From: Actinomycetota bacterium
GTDB taxonomy: Bacteria; Actinomycetota; AC-67
DNA length: 64,000 nucleotides
NCBI GenBank assembly: GCA_041658565.1
Contig: JBAZZY010000014.1
Span: forward strand, 1 to 64,000
Direction of reading: 5' to 3'
Of the stretch, positions 15,692 to 24,317 are shown piece by piece. The notes beneath the pieces were generated by a model. It was not told where the DNA came from, did no database searches, and worked only from the letters and a program-made list of their open reading frames with translations. The translations under genes were made by a program, and so were the position numbers. Numbering within the stretch: the stretch's first letter is position 1; each line of letters begins with the position of its first letter.

Positions 15692-16810
15692 TCAGGGGCG
15701 CGAACCGAGAAGCGCGTATACGTCGAGGAGGGTTGCTCCCGCTGTGTCCCAGTTCATCCCGATAGCGATCTCTCGCGCGCGCCGGCCCATCGCATACGCG
15801 GCGGCAGGATCGAGGCGAATCTCATCGATCGCGCGGCGCAGCGCGTCGACCGAGTGCTCGCCAAGAACAACCCCGGCATTCCCGACAATCTCCGACGCAC
15901 CGGCCGCTGCCGCAACGACCACCGGAAGGCCACACGCCATCGCCTCCAGTACCGCCATGCCAAAGGCGTCGTAACGGCTCGGGGCGATCAACAGATCCGC
16001 CGCCCAGTACGCCGCACGAACGTCCTCGATCTTGCCGGGCATCACCACCGGGAGCCGGCGCTCTCGCGCGAGCGCAGTCCATCGCCCGCCGCGCAAATCG
16101 CCGGCAACGACCAAGCGCTCCCCCGGCGGCGCCGCGGCAAGCGCCTCAAGCGCCAGCGGCAAGCCCTTGCGCGGGCCGTGCGGGCCTACGAGCGCCACAA
16201 CGAATTCCTGCTGCGACAAAGCAAGCGCCGCTCGCGCGGCGGTGCGCTCAGCCTGGGACGGCGGTCGAAACCGCTCGGAATCCACTCCGAAACGCACGAC
16301 GGTGATGCGCGCGGCGTCGACTCCGCGCGCGGCCAGGTCGCGCGCCGTTGCCTCAGAGTTCGCGATCACGGCGCGCGCCGCGCGCGCCTGACGGATCTCG
16401 AGGCGGGCCTTGAACCGCGTCGCAATCTCTTCGTTACGCCCGCGCGCGCCCGGCTCGCGCCAAGCTTGCGGCGGAAGATCGAGCCAGCGAGCGCTGATCG
16501 TGTGGCACATGATCACGTCGGCACGGCGCAGCGTGGTGCCGGCGTCGGCGTGGACGACGTCGTAGCGCGCGCGCCCGAGCATCGCGCCGCTTGCCCCCAG
16601 GCTCACAAGTTGGTTGGCGAACTGCCACGCCGGCAAGCGCGGAATGCGGTGCACTCGCACGCCGTCGAGCATCCCGAGCCCCGCAGGAGCGTTTCCGGCA
16701 AATACATCGACCCGATGGCCGGCAGCGGCGACGCGACGCAGCAACTCGGCGTTTGCGCGCCCTTGACCTTCCTGCATTCCCAGGCTCGGAACCACGAACG
16801 CGATGCGCAT
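15692..16810 (-). CDS. Glycosyltransferase, GT4-like
   Basis: A 372-residue GT-B enzyme. It starts MRIAFVVPSLGMQEGQGRAN; the donor domain shows FVVALVGPHGPRKGLPLALE and DLLIAPSRYDAFGMAVLEAM, with the E-x7-E motif and GLPVVVAAAAGASEI. ATG at 16810 overlaps the upstream gene's stop as TGATG. A 35-nt gap separates its stop from the PGT-fusion start. Confidence 0.9.
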   Translation of the reverse strand: MRIAFVVPSLGMQEGQGRANAELLRRVAAAGHRVDVFAGNAPAGLGMLDGVRVHRIPRLPAWQFANQLVSLGASGAMLGRARYDVVHADAGTTLRRADVIMCHTISARWLDLPPQAWREPGARGRNEEIATRFKARLEIRQARAARAVIANSEATARDLAARGVDAARITVVRFGVDSERFRPPSQAERTAARAALALSQQEFVVALVGPHGPRKGLPLALEALAAAPPGERLVVAGDLRGGRWTALARERRLPVVMPGKIEDVRAAYWAADLLIAPSRYDAFGMAVLEAMACGLPVVVAAAAGASEIVGNAGVVLGEHSVDALRRAIDEIRLDPAAAYAMGRRAREIAIGMNWDTAGATLLDVYALLGSRP

Positions 16811-17946
16811 CAATGATTCCCGTCCGTCGCCGCAGTGGCGCGGTGACGGCGACGGCGCGCGCACCGAAGGCAAGTCCCGGCACCTTCCACAATCCCGCGC
16901 AAGTTGTGGGCGAACACATCCTCGGAGAACTGCTCGGCGTGCGAACGCAACGCTACGGGGTCGAACCGCCGGGCGTCCGCGCGCGCAACGGCGCGCGTAA
17001 TCGCTCCGGCCGACTCCTCGGCAAACAAAACGCCGTTCACGCCGTCGGTCACCGTCTCGAGCGCACCGCCCTTGGAAAACGCGACGACCGGCCGTCCGGC
17101 GGCGTTGGCTTCAAGGGGCACGATCCCGAAGTCCTCCTCGCCCGGAACAACAACCCCCCGACACTCCGCGTACAGCCGAACCAGGGCAGCATCGTCCAGG
17201 GCACCCATGAACCGTACCGTCGGACCCGCAATCGACTCGAGCGAAACCCGCGCAGGTCCATCTCCGACGACAACCAGGGATCGTCCCATCGTCGTGAACG
17301 CCTCGACGGCCAGATGCATGTTGCGGTGCGGCATCAGCCTGCCGACCATCAAGTAGTAGTCGCCGGTACGCGGTGCGATCGCAAAGCGGTTCACTTCAAC
17401 CGGCGGATGCACCAGGACCGAACGGCGACCGTAAATCGCTTGGATCCGGCCGGCCGTTGCCCGCGAGTTGGCAACGTACACGTGCGCGCGCGCCGCGGCG
17501 GCGCGATCGGAACGACGCAGCGCGGCAAGAGCGAGCGGCAAGGCGGGGCGGCTCCACCCGGGAGCCACAGCGCGGTGGTCGTATCGCTCGTCCCACAAGA
17601 AGCGTGGTGGCGTGTGGCAGTAGACGATGCGGCATCCCGCGCGCGGCCGAACGTGATGAGCGAACCCGGCGCTCGAGCACACGACGACGTCGAACCCCTC
17701 GATGCGCAGACTCCGCATCGCGCGGCCGAACAGCGGCAGCAGGCGGCGGAACTCGGCCGGATCCCCCCTGAGCCGCTGCAGGCGCGACGTGCGTACGTCG
17801 ATGTCGGCAAACTCAGGGAAAGTGGCCTCGGGGTAGTACAGCGACGTGAAGACCGGTGCATCGGGCCACATCCGGTGCATCGCGAGCGTGACCTTCTCGG
17901 CCCCGCCGCGGTTGACGAGGTAGTCGTGCACGATCGCGACCTTCAC
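16810..17946 (-). CDS. Glycosyltransferase, GT4-like
   Basis: A 378-residue GT-B enzyme starting VKVAIVHDYLVNRGGAEKVT, the typical opening of mannosyltransferase-like GT4 proteins that act early in capsule assembly. The donor domain has YYLMVGRLMPHRNMHLAVEA and GVVVPGEEDFGIVPLEANAA, the EDFGIxPxEAxAxG motif of this subgroup. GTG at 17946 is chosen: it begins at the first beta strand and forms a GTGA overlap with the upstream gene; the longer frame is noise. Confidence 0.9.
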   Translation of the reverse strand: MKVAIVHDYLVNRGGAEKVTLAMHRMWPDAPVFTSLYYPEATFPEFADIDVRTSRLQRLRGDPAEFRRLLPLFGRAMRSLRIEGFDVVVCSSAGFAHHVRPRAGCRIVYCHTPPRFLWDERYDHRAVAPGWSRPALPLALAALRRSDRAAAARAHVYVANSRATAGRIQAIYGRRSVLVHPPVEVNRFAIAPRTGDYYLMVGRLMPHRNMHLAVEAFTTMGRSLVVVGDGPARVSLESIAGPTVRFMGALDDAALVRLYAECRGVVVPGEEDFGIVPLEANAAGRPVVAFSKGGALETVTDGVNGVLFAEESAGAITRAVARADARRFDPVALRSHAEQFSEDVFAHNLRGIVEGAGTCLRCARRRRHRATAATDGNH

Positions 17947-19088
17947 CGCGGCGCCTCTGCGCGGCGTGCCGTCGTTTCCAGGATGTCCTCCATCCGATCG
18001 ACGAACGCGGCCCACGACCGCTCGCCGGCGGCCATGGCGCGCGCTTGGGAGCCCAATCGAGAAGACAGCGCGCCGTCCTCCAGGACGCGACGAAGGACTC
18101 GCACGACCGCCGCGTTGTCGTCGGGATCGACCAGCAGTCCCGTCTCGCCGTCGCGAATGGTCTCGGGGACTCCCCCGGTCGCTCCGGCGACGACCGGCAG
18201 TCCGTAAGCGCACGCTTCCAGCAGAGCGATCCCGCCGCCTTCGACTCCGGCCGCGCGCCCGCGCACCGACCGCGAAAGCAGCGCGAACGCATCGGCCGAC
18301 GCGAAGTGCACAGCCAGATCGTCGTCGGAGACTTCACCGGCGAAAACCACGCGCGACGCGACGCCGGCGGCCGCCGCAACCGACTCGAGTCCCGCGCGCG
18401 CCGGACCCTCGCCGACGATGACAAGCCGAACGTCGTCGGGCAACTCCCCGACCGCACGGATGAGCCTGTCGTGGCCCTTGTGCTCGGCAAGGCGAGCCAC
18501 CGACAGGATGATGCGTCTGCCCCCCAGGCGCGCGCGGAACTCCTCGACCGTCCGAGGATCGACCGACACCGCCTCGGGCGCTCCAACCGGCAACACGACG
18601 ACGCGCAATGGGTCGGCCCCGAGCGCGACGGCTTCTGAGCGCGTGAAACGGGAATTGGCCACGACGCGATCCGCGCGCGGCAGCACGACTCGGGCGACGC
18701 GGCGGATGCGGGGCGCGCGCAGTTCGCCTCCGTGGCAAGCGACGACGACCGGCGCGCGCCGGCCCAGCATTGCTCCGGGCGCCGCCATGGTGTGCAGAGC
18801 CAGGACGACGTCGGGCTTCCATTCGCGAATCTCGCGGCGCGCGGTCAAGGCAATGGTCGGAACGAATCCGCGCCGCCCCGGCATAACCGCGTGCACGCGG
18901 CGCACCGCAGTGCCCAACCCGGCATCGACGGCGGCAAATCCGGGATCGGCCGGCGCTACGACGCGGAACTCGGTCCGGCGCGCGCGCGCCAGGATCTCTC
19001 GGGCCATCGTTTGGATCCCGCCGCGGGTGGGCGGGAAGTCCATCGTCAGCAGCAGGGCTCGGATCTGGTCGGTGCCGTCACGGGTCAC
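17943..19088 (-). CDS. Glycosyltransferase, GT4-like (PimB-type)
   Basis: A 381-residue GT-B enzyme. The N-terminus IRALLLTMDFPPTRGGIQTM is the classic opening of PimB/GtfA-like transferases. The donor side has ILSVARLAEHKGHDRLIRAV, VIVGEGPARAGLESVAAAAG and GGGIALLEACAYGLPVVAGA. The insertion RSVRGRAAGVEGGGIALLEA is the family's 'E-G-F-G' region, with Gly-rich spacing. The start is GTG at 19088, overlapping the O-antigen ligase stop by GTGA. Confidence 0.9.
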   Translation of the reverse strand: MTRDGTDQIRALLLTMDFPPTRGGIQTMAREILARARRTEFRVVAPADPGFAAVDAGLGTAVRRVHAVMPGRRGFVPTIALTARREIREWKPDVVLALHTMAAPGAMLGRRAPVVVACHGGELRAPRIRRVARVVLPRADRVVANSRFTRSEAVALGADPLRVVVLPVGAPEAVSVDPRTVEEFRARLGGRRIILSVARLAEHKGHDRLIRAVGELPDDVRLVIVGEGPARAGLESVAAAAGVASRVVFAGEVSDDDLAVHFASADAFALLSRSVRGRAAGVEGGGIALLEACAYGLPVVAGATGGVPETIRDGETGLLVDPDDNAAVVRVLRRVLEDGALSSRLGSQARAMAAGERSWAAFVDRMEDILETTARRAEAPR

Positions 19089-20548
19089 GCCGGCAGCGTA
19101 CCGTCCATCAAGCCGCGATCGCGCAAACGTTTGTATGCGCCGTCGGATGCACCGATAAGAAACCAGATGAGCGGGGTGATGGCGTACTGACCCCCGATCA
19201 GCCATGCCCCGATCGACGTCACCGCCATCGCCCAGATGGCAATCCACACCGGACCGGGCAACGCACGTCGAACGCGCGACGCCTGCACAACCGCGACCAC
19301 GATGGCCAGGACGTACAAGATCCCGCCGGGAATCCCAAGGGAAAGGAACGCGTCGCCGATGTCCAGCTCGGTCCCGGCGGACCGGCCTCCGAACTTCGCG
19401 GCGCCTCGCGTGGCCGAGCCGGTCCCAAGGCCGATCGGCTGGTGCGAGATCGCGTAGGAGATCCCCGCCGTCCCGGACTCGAAGTGGATCGGCAGCGTGG
19501 ACTTCGAGCGGTCGAAGGGATCACGCAGCGCCCGCAACTGCTGCTCGATCAGCTGGGCGGCACCCGACTCTTTCTCCTGAATAGTGGAATCACTCGAGGT
19601 CGTCGCCGACCACCCGACGGCGAGCGTGACCAGGATCATGGCGACGCCGGTAGCCAACACCCGGTTGCGAACGCGCGCCGCGATCAGGACCACGACTGCC
19701 AGGGCAATCTTCACGGTGAACCCGCGGGATCCGGTCAGGAACCCGGCGTAGGCAATAACACCGACGACGGCCGCCAACAACAGCCGCCGGGCCTTGGGAG
19801 CAAACATCAACATCGCCAACGCAACCACGAAAGCGTAGTGCGCGTAAGCGGCGTACTCGGCCGAGTTGTTGAAGAAGGAGAAGGGGCGCGTCGTAGAACC
19901 AACGGTTGCGGCCGTATAGCCTTGGGAGCCGAGCCAAGTCTTCTCGAATCCGCGGAATCCGACGAACACCTGGACGAGACCGTAGGCCGCCGCCAAGGTG
20001 CCCATCACCAGCACGATGCGCACGACCTTGTGCGTGAACTCGAGGTCCGCGATCGACCGTGCGACGAAGAAGAAACTGATTGGAATCAGGTTGATCATGA
20101 CCCCGGTCAACCCGACCAGCAGGTTGCCCTGCCCGGGATTGAAGACCTGAATCAATCCGACCACGAGCAGCAGGAAGACGATCTTAGCGAGCGTCGTACC
20201 GGTGAAGTCCATCTCGCGCTTGAGCATCAGCGACACAAAGACGGTAACCGCCACCGACGAAGTCACCAGCAGCAGCGGGTCCAACGCGGCAGCGCCGGTC
20301 GCCGAGACGAACATGTGACGCAACGTGCCCATCAGCGGGAGCAAGATGAAAAGGCCGAGCACGGCCGAGCGCGGGCGCTCCAGGGCGGGGATCGCCAAAA
20401 CGACCATCACGACGATAGCCACGGTGACGCGAAGCATCGGTCCACCGACGACAATCTGGCGCCCGAGGAACACCGCCCCTACCGCAAGCAGGGCACTCCA
20501 GACCAACGCCGCATTCCGGCGCGTCGAAAGCGTTTCGGTGCCGATCAT
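19085..20548 (-). CDS. O-antigen ligase/polymerase-like membrane protein
   Basis: A 487-residue multi-pass membrane protein (about ten to twelve predicted helices), Wzy/WaaL class. Hydrophobic segments alternate with short loops up to the long periplasmic/extracellular loop that follows about residue 300. That loop includes QLIEQQLRALRDPFDRSKS and HFESGTAGISYAISHQPIGLG with conserved Arg/His, as in Wzy_C proteins, then PIGLGTGSATRGAAKFGGRS. It would polymerise or ligate undecaprenyl-linked repeats outside the membrane. ATG at 20548 is preferred: the earlier Met is inside the upstream glycosyltransferase, and the stop/start overlap is TGATG. Confidence 0.88.
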   Translation of the reverse strand: MIGTETLSTRRNAALVWSALLAVGAVFLGRQIVVGGPMLRVTVAIVVMVVLAIPALERPRSAVLGLFILLPLMGTLRHMFVSATGAAALDPLLLVTSSVAVTVFVSLMLKREMDFTGTTLAKIVFLLLVVGLIQVFNPGQGNLLVGLTGVMINLIPISFFFVARSIADLEFTHKVVRIVLVMGTLAAAYGLVQVFVGFRGFEKTWLGSQGYTAATVGSTTRPFSFFNNSAEYAAYAHYAFVVALAMLMFAPKARRLLLAAVVGVIAYAGFLTGSRGFTVKIALAVVVLIAARVRNRVLATGVAMILVTLAVGWSATTSSDSTIQEKESGAAQLIEQQLRALRDPFDRSKSTLPIHFESGTAGISYAISHQPIGLGTGSATRGAAKFGGRSAGTELDIGDAFLSLGIPGGILYVLAIVVAVVQASRVRRALPGPVWIAIWAMAVTSIGAWLIGGQYAITPLIWFLIGASDGAYKRLRDRGLMDGTLPA

Positions 20549-21657
20549 CACAGTCTCTCTTGGAAAACGCTCAGGAGGTCGTCTCCGATACGCCTCCACG
20601 AGAAGAACCGGTCGCCGACCTCACGACCGGCCTCACCGATTCGGCGGCGCGCGGCCGGACCGGCCGCCAATTCCATCAGCGTGCCGGTAAGCCGCTCACC
20701 GCCACGCTCGATCAGCCGGACGCTGACGCCGTCGGCAAGTTGCGGCGCCGCGTCGGGACCGCGGTAGGCCACGACCGGGATGCCGTGGGCCAGCGCGGAA
20801 AGCAGTGACGAATGCCTGCCGGCTGCGGGACCCGCGGGGTCGGCATGGAAATAGACGTCGGCGGCCCGCAGCGCCGCGGACAGGTCCGCGCGCGCGACCG
20901 TGCCGGTCACCACAACGCGCGCCGCCACTTCAGAGGGAATGTCGAGGGGGCCGGCGTTGCCGGCGAGCAGCAGCCGCGCGTCGATGCCGCGCACCCCCAG
21001 ACGCGCGATCGCGTCGTACACAGGAGCCAGATCGCGGCCGGGACCGGCGCTGCCAAGGTGTGCGATGACGAAGGCGTCGCGGGGAATTCCCCAGCGTCGG
21101 CGGGGATCGCCGGATGCGTCGTCAGGCTCGATCGTGGGCCCGGCCGAAACCCGACGTAGCTTCACGTGTCCAAAGCGCGCAAGTTCAGCCTCGCGCTTCT
21201 CGGTGGTCACGATCCAGCGGGAGGCGGCGCGAAGCACGCCGATGGCTTGAAGCCGCTGCCCTAGCGCCCACGCAAATCCACGCGCGCCGTCGCGTCCCCA
21301 CGGAAACCACAACTCGTGAAGGATTAGAACCAGGGGGGCGTGGGAGGCAAGGGCGCGCGCCAGACGTCCGGCGCGCGGCGCGAGGCCGTGGCTGCCGATA
21401 GAGAACGGGTTGTACTCCCAGACGATGACGTCGGGATTCGTCGCGCCGACGGCTGCGGCGATCGCGGGAAACCCCTTGGAATCCCAGCGCTCCACGACCC
21501 CGTGAACCGAGAACGTGGGCCGGGCATCGGATCCCTTGGGGCACACGATGCTGATCTCGGCGCCGCGAGAAGCGAGTTCGGCGGCCATGCAATCGGCATG
21601 GTCGCCGATGCCCCCGACGTCGGGCGGGAACTCCTCGGTCAGAACCGTGATTCGCAT
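20548..21657 (-). CDS. Glycosyltransferase, GT4-like
   Basis: A 369-residue GT-B enzyme beginning MRITVLTEEFPPDVGGIGDH, the EFPPxxGGIG loop of PimB-like GT4 proteins. The donor domain is less canonical: AFVIAHLGSAGPGRDLAPVY and ADVYFHADPAGPAAGRHSSL, so the usual E-x7-E is not seen; the second glutamate region reads SSLLSALAHGIPVVAYRG. It may be a divergent transferase. It overlaps the Wzz/kinase-like gene stop by TGATG. Confidence 0.85.
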   Translation of the reverse strand: MRITVLTEEFPPDVGGIGDHADCMAAELASRGAEISIVCPKGSDARPTFSVHGVVERWDSKGFPAIAAAVGATNPDVIVWEYNPFSIGSHGLAPRAGRLARALASHAPLVLILHELWFPWGRDGARGFAWALGQRLQAIGVLRAASRWIVTTEKREAELARFGHVKLRRVSAGPTIEPDDASGDPRRRWGIPRDAFVIAHLGSAGPGRDLAPVYDAIARLGVRGIDARLLLAGNAGPLDIPSEVAARVVVTGTVARADLSAALRAADVYFHADPAGPAAGRHSSLLSALAHGIPVVAYRGPDAAPQLADGVSVRLIERGGERLTGTLMELAAGPAARRRIGEAGREVGDRFFSWRRIGDDLLSVFQERL

Positions 21658-23621
21658 CAGCGAGACCTGCGGGTCCCCGCCTTCGAGCCTGCCGGTCCGG
21701 CGGCGCGCGCGCGCGACCCCCCGGCGCGCGCGCGAGCACTGCCGGATCCGTTTGTCGCCGTTCCGGAACGTGTAGACCGAGTCGACGTCGATGCCTTGGC
21801 CTTCGTACCCGCAACTCGTGCAGCCGGCTTGGCCTTCGACCCCGCACCAACGCGGCTGGTGGGCTTGGGCGCACGCTTCGTCGCCGCCTGAGCGCGCGGT
21901 CGAGCGGGAGCCGTCCCCGGGCGCGCGGCTGAAACCTTCTTCGCCGGTCGGCTCGAAGCGGAGCGCGTGCGGGGCGAGGTGTACGCGGTGGCCGTCAGAA
22001 CCTCCTCGGTGTACCAGTTCTCATGGGCTCCGGCATCGTAGGCGCCGCCCCAGGTCCCGTACGGCATCATCGAAGGGAGATCCTCGCCGTAGCCGTCGCC
22101 GGGCGCGCGCCCGATCATGTCCTCGGACCCCACCAGCACGGCACCCAACACGCGCGCGCCGGCTGCGGCCAACTGCTCTTTGGCTTCGTTGGCGTGCGCC
22201 CGATTGGTCTGACCGGCCGAGACGACCAGCAGCACGCCGTCGGCGTAGGCACCAAGGATCGATGCATCCGCAGCGGCGAGCACCGGCGGGGAGTCAAGCA
22301 GAACGACATCGGCCCAGCGGCGCGCGCGCCGCAGCGTGAACGCCATCTCCTCGCTGGACAGCAACTCACCGGGGTTTCCGATCATCGGGCCACAGGGCAG
22401 CACGAAAACCCCGTCCATCCCAGGCGCGGGGCGCACGGCTCGCTCAAGCGGAACCTGGCCGCGAACAACGTTTGCGAGACCGACGGAGTTGGCGATACCG
22501 AAGGCCTCGTGAGTGCGCGCGCCGCGAAGGTCGCTGCCGATGACCAGAACCGACCGGCCGGACTCGGCGAATGCGCCCGCGAGCGACACCAGCGTGGACG
22601 ACCGACGCTTGGCCATCGTAGAGGTGATAAGGAGCACGCTCTTGTCTTGCGGGACGCCCATCGACGCAAGCGTTGCGCGAAGCGTGCGCGCCGCTTCAAC
22701 CGTGGCGCCACTGGACTCACCGAACCCGTCGTAGTCCTGTTGGGCCGGCAGTGCGGCAAGAACCGGCAACCCCAGCTCGCGCTGAGTGGACTCCTTGTCC
22801 CGCATCGTGTCGTCAAGGTACTCGCGCACGAGCGCGATTCCGATCCCGAACATCAGACCGACAATAAGTCCGAGCAGCAGCGTGCGCCGCTGGTCGGATC
22901 CGACGCGCACCCCTCCGGCAGAGGGGCTCGTCAGCTTGCCGCCGTCTTCGATTCCGGAGACCAGCGCGTTCTGCAAGCCGGTCGCCGTGCGCTGCAGATC
23001 CCCGATCGTTGAAGCGAGCTGGTCACGACGAATCTGCATCTCGATGATGCGGCCCTGGTCGGTTCCCTCACGAGCGGCGTCGAGCCGCGCCTGCACGGAG
23101 ATGTACTCCTTGCGCGTATCAACCTGAGCGGCATTGTTTTGCTCGAGAAGTTGAGCATAGAAGTGCCTGGCGGCTTCCTTCTTGAAGTCGATGTACGCCT
23201 CGCCGACGGCGTTGCAGATCGCCCCCGCGCGCACGGCCGGATCGTAGGACTTCTCGCCCGGCGCGGGCGGCGTCGTAGCCACCTTGATGCTGAAGAACTG
23301 AGTGTTCGGCTGGATCGTGGCGTTGATCTTCCCCTGCACGGCTTGCGCCGGAATTCCAAGCTTCTTCGCGGCGGCCGCGGCGATTTCCGGACCGGCGAGG
23401 AAGTGAACGTTGGAGTTCAAGTCACCGACCGTCTCCACAGGCTTGGAGTTCGGATTGGTGGGGTCGGAGTTGACGGCTTGGAACAACACCTCGCATGCAG
23501 CCACGTATTGAGGTGTGGAACGCATCGACCCGAAGAACGCCGTGACCATGACGATAACGATCGCCGTGATCACAGTCTTCTTGCGCCTCAGGACGACGCG
23601 TGCGAAATCCTTGGGTTCCAC
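21657..23621 (-). CDS. Wzz/BY-kinase-like polysaccharide co-polymerase with degenerate P-loop and histone-like tail
   Basis: A 654-residue protein: a Wzz-like part with helices at 16-31 and 247-266 enclosing an extracytoplasmic coiled-coil loop, then a cytoplasmic tyrosine-kinase-like ATPase domain. The P-loop reads ITSTMAKRRSST (332-343) where active kinases have a GxGKST-type motif; Gly and Lys are lost. Walker A' is reduced to IGSDLRG (361-367). Walker B LLDSPPV (441-447) is intact. Tyrosines at 511, 521, 528, 537 and 547 recall a BY-kinase tyrosine cluster. Residues 551-654 are a Lys/Arg/Ala/Ser/Thr-rich tail resembling histone H1 (PAKKVSAARPG, KRAPKPTS). It probably sets chain length; catalytic activity is doubtful. 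It heads the operon. Confidence 0.88.
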   Translation of the reverse strand: MEPKDFARVVLRRKKTVITAIVIVMVTAFFGSMRSTPQYVAACEVLFQAVNSDPTNPNSKPVETVGDLNSNVHFLAGPEIAAAAAKKLGIPAQAVQGKINATIQPNTQFFSIKVATTPPAPGEKSYDPAVRAGAICNAVGEAYIDFKKEAARHFYAQLLEQNNAAQVDTRKEYISVQARLDAAREGTDQGRIIEMQIRRDQLASTIGDLQRTATGLQNALVSGIEDGGKLTSPSAGGVRVGSDQRRTLLLGLIVGLMFGIGIALVREYLDDTMRDKESTQRELGLPVLAALPAQQDYDGFGESSGATVEAARTLRATLASMGVPQDKSVLLITSTMAKRRSSTLVSLAGAFAESGRSVLVIGSDLRGARTHEAFGIANSVGLANVVRGQVPLERAVRPAPGMDGVFVLPCGPMIGNPGELLSSEEMAFTLRRARRWADVVLLDSPPVLAAADASILGAYADGVLLVVSAGQTNRAHANEAKEQLAAAGARVLGAVLVGSEDMIGRAPGDGYGEDLPSMMPYGTWGGAYDAGAHENWYTEEVLTATAYTSPRTRSASSRPAKKVSAARPGTAPARPRAQAATKRAPKPTSRVGAGSKAKPAARVAGTKAKASTSTRSTRSGTATNGSGSARARAGGSRARAAGPAGSKAGTRRSR

Positions 23622-23673
23622 CGTCTACTCCAACGAGGATGGGAGTGCTTCCGGAATGCCTTCGTCATGGTGT

Positions 23674-23779
23674 CTTGAGAAACGCGCTGCCCCCGAGGAT
23701 TACTCGGGGGCAGCAAGCCGGCGTGCAGACCTAGAGGGAGGGAGGGAGGGAGGCACGCGGCGCCGGCCGTTTTCTCAAG
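23674..23779 (-). promoter_or_regulatory. Structured leader candidate upstream of the Wzz/kinase gene
   Basis: The whole gap between the sigma-like gene stop and the Wzz/kinase start can fold when read on the minus strand. The outer stem is CTTGAGAAA (23771-23779) with TTTCTCAAG (23674-23682). Inside, GCCG and GCGTGC pair with GCACGC and CGGC around a CCCT-repeat loop. Next is a perfect 12-bp hairpin, GCTGCCCCCGAG / CTCGGGGGCAGC with a 5-nt loop, at 23686-23714. The layout is a three-way junction like a riboswitch or attenuator aptamer. I do not recognise a known class. The 12-bp hairpin lacks a following T-run, so it is not a standard terminator. Confidence 0.45.
23736..23750 (+). repeat. 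(GGGA)n tract, four G3 runs
   Basis: Four GGG runs separated by single A residues on the plus strand, able to form a parallel G-quadruplex with one-base loops. In the minus-strand mRNA it is a C-rich loop inside the leader candidate. Confidence 0.7.
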
Positions 23780-23782
23780 TTC

Positions 23783-24145
23783 CTAGGCGAAAGCTGGCTG
23801 CAACTCTGCCGGAACCGAAATCTCGTCGAGCATAGAGTCGAGCGCCCGATCGCGAATCCGGTAGCAGTTCGAGCGAGACAACGAGAGTTCCTCGCAGATC
23901 TCACTCACCGGCAGATCCATCACGTACCAGAGGGTCACCACCGCGCGCTCCCGCTCGTCGAGCGAGGAAAGGCGGCTCAGCAGTTCCGAACGAAGATCCA
24001 CACTGTCGAGGAATCCCCGGCGGAACGGGTCGGCGTCGATGTCGGTCGTCTTGCGCGAGGCAAGCATTACCGAACACGACCTCGGGTGGTAGTAGTCCCG
24101 ATAGGCCTTGAGAGCCTTTACGACCTGACCCACTGTCTCGAACAT
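23783..24145 (-). CDS. Sigma-70 region 4-like HTH protein
   Basis: A 120-residue protein whose second half is a sigma-70 region 4 HTH: LLSRLSSLDERERAVVTLWY, then MDLPVSEICEELSLSRSNCY and RIRDRALDSMLDE. The LSxLxxRERxVVxLxYxxDLxxxEIxxxLxxS pattern is clear. No region 2 is present, so it cannot by itself melt a promoter. It may be a sigma-like regulator or work with a second protein. It is the last gene before the polysaccharide operon on the same strand, which makes it the obvious candidate regulator. Confidence 0.75.
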   Translation of the reverse strand: MFETVGQVVKALKAYRDYYHPRSCSVMLASRKTTDIDADPFRRGFLDSVDLRSELLSRLSSLDERERAVVTLWYVMDLPVSEICEELSLSRSNCYRIRDRALDSMLDEISVPAELQPAFA

Positions 24146-24176
24146 CGTCCGCTCGCTTTCTCGTTTCGAACCTGCC

Positions 24177-24186
24177 CGAGAAAACG
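24177..24186 (-). promoter_or_regulatory. CGTTTTCTC motif upstream of the sigma-like gene
   Basis: One of three exact copies of CGTTTTCTC in the intergenic regions of the polysaccharide regulators (others at 23768-23776 and 24812-24820, both on the plus strand). Here it pairs with a TTTCTCG 13 nt away, forming an inverted repeat just ahead of the sigma-like start. Confidence 0.35.
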
Positions 24187-24276
24187 ACCGCCTCGCGTGC
24201 GATGTTGCAGGTCACGCGGTTCTTTTTATGCGGTCGAATCAGGCCGATTCATCAGACGAGTGAGCGAAACGGGCAC

Positions 24277-24299
24277 AAAAAAAGTCCGGCGTACCGGAC
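24277..24299 (-). terminator. Intrinsic terminator of the BldC-like gene
   Basis: On the minus strand GTCCGG-TACG-CCGGAC is followed at once by seven T residues. It lies 18 nt past the BldC-like stop codon, so that gene is transcribed separately from the sigma-like gene. Confidence 0.88.
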
Positions 24300-24317
24300 G
24301 AAGGAAACCGAACCGAT

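Noticed and set aside
19442..20767. 441-codon plus-strand frame
   Set aside because: Antisense to the O-antigen ligase-like gene; His/Gln-rich sequence is the reverse image of hydrophobic codons.
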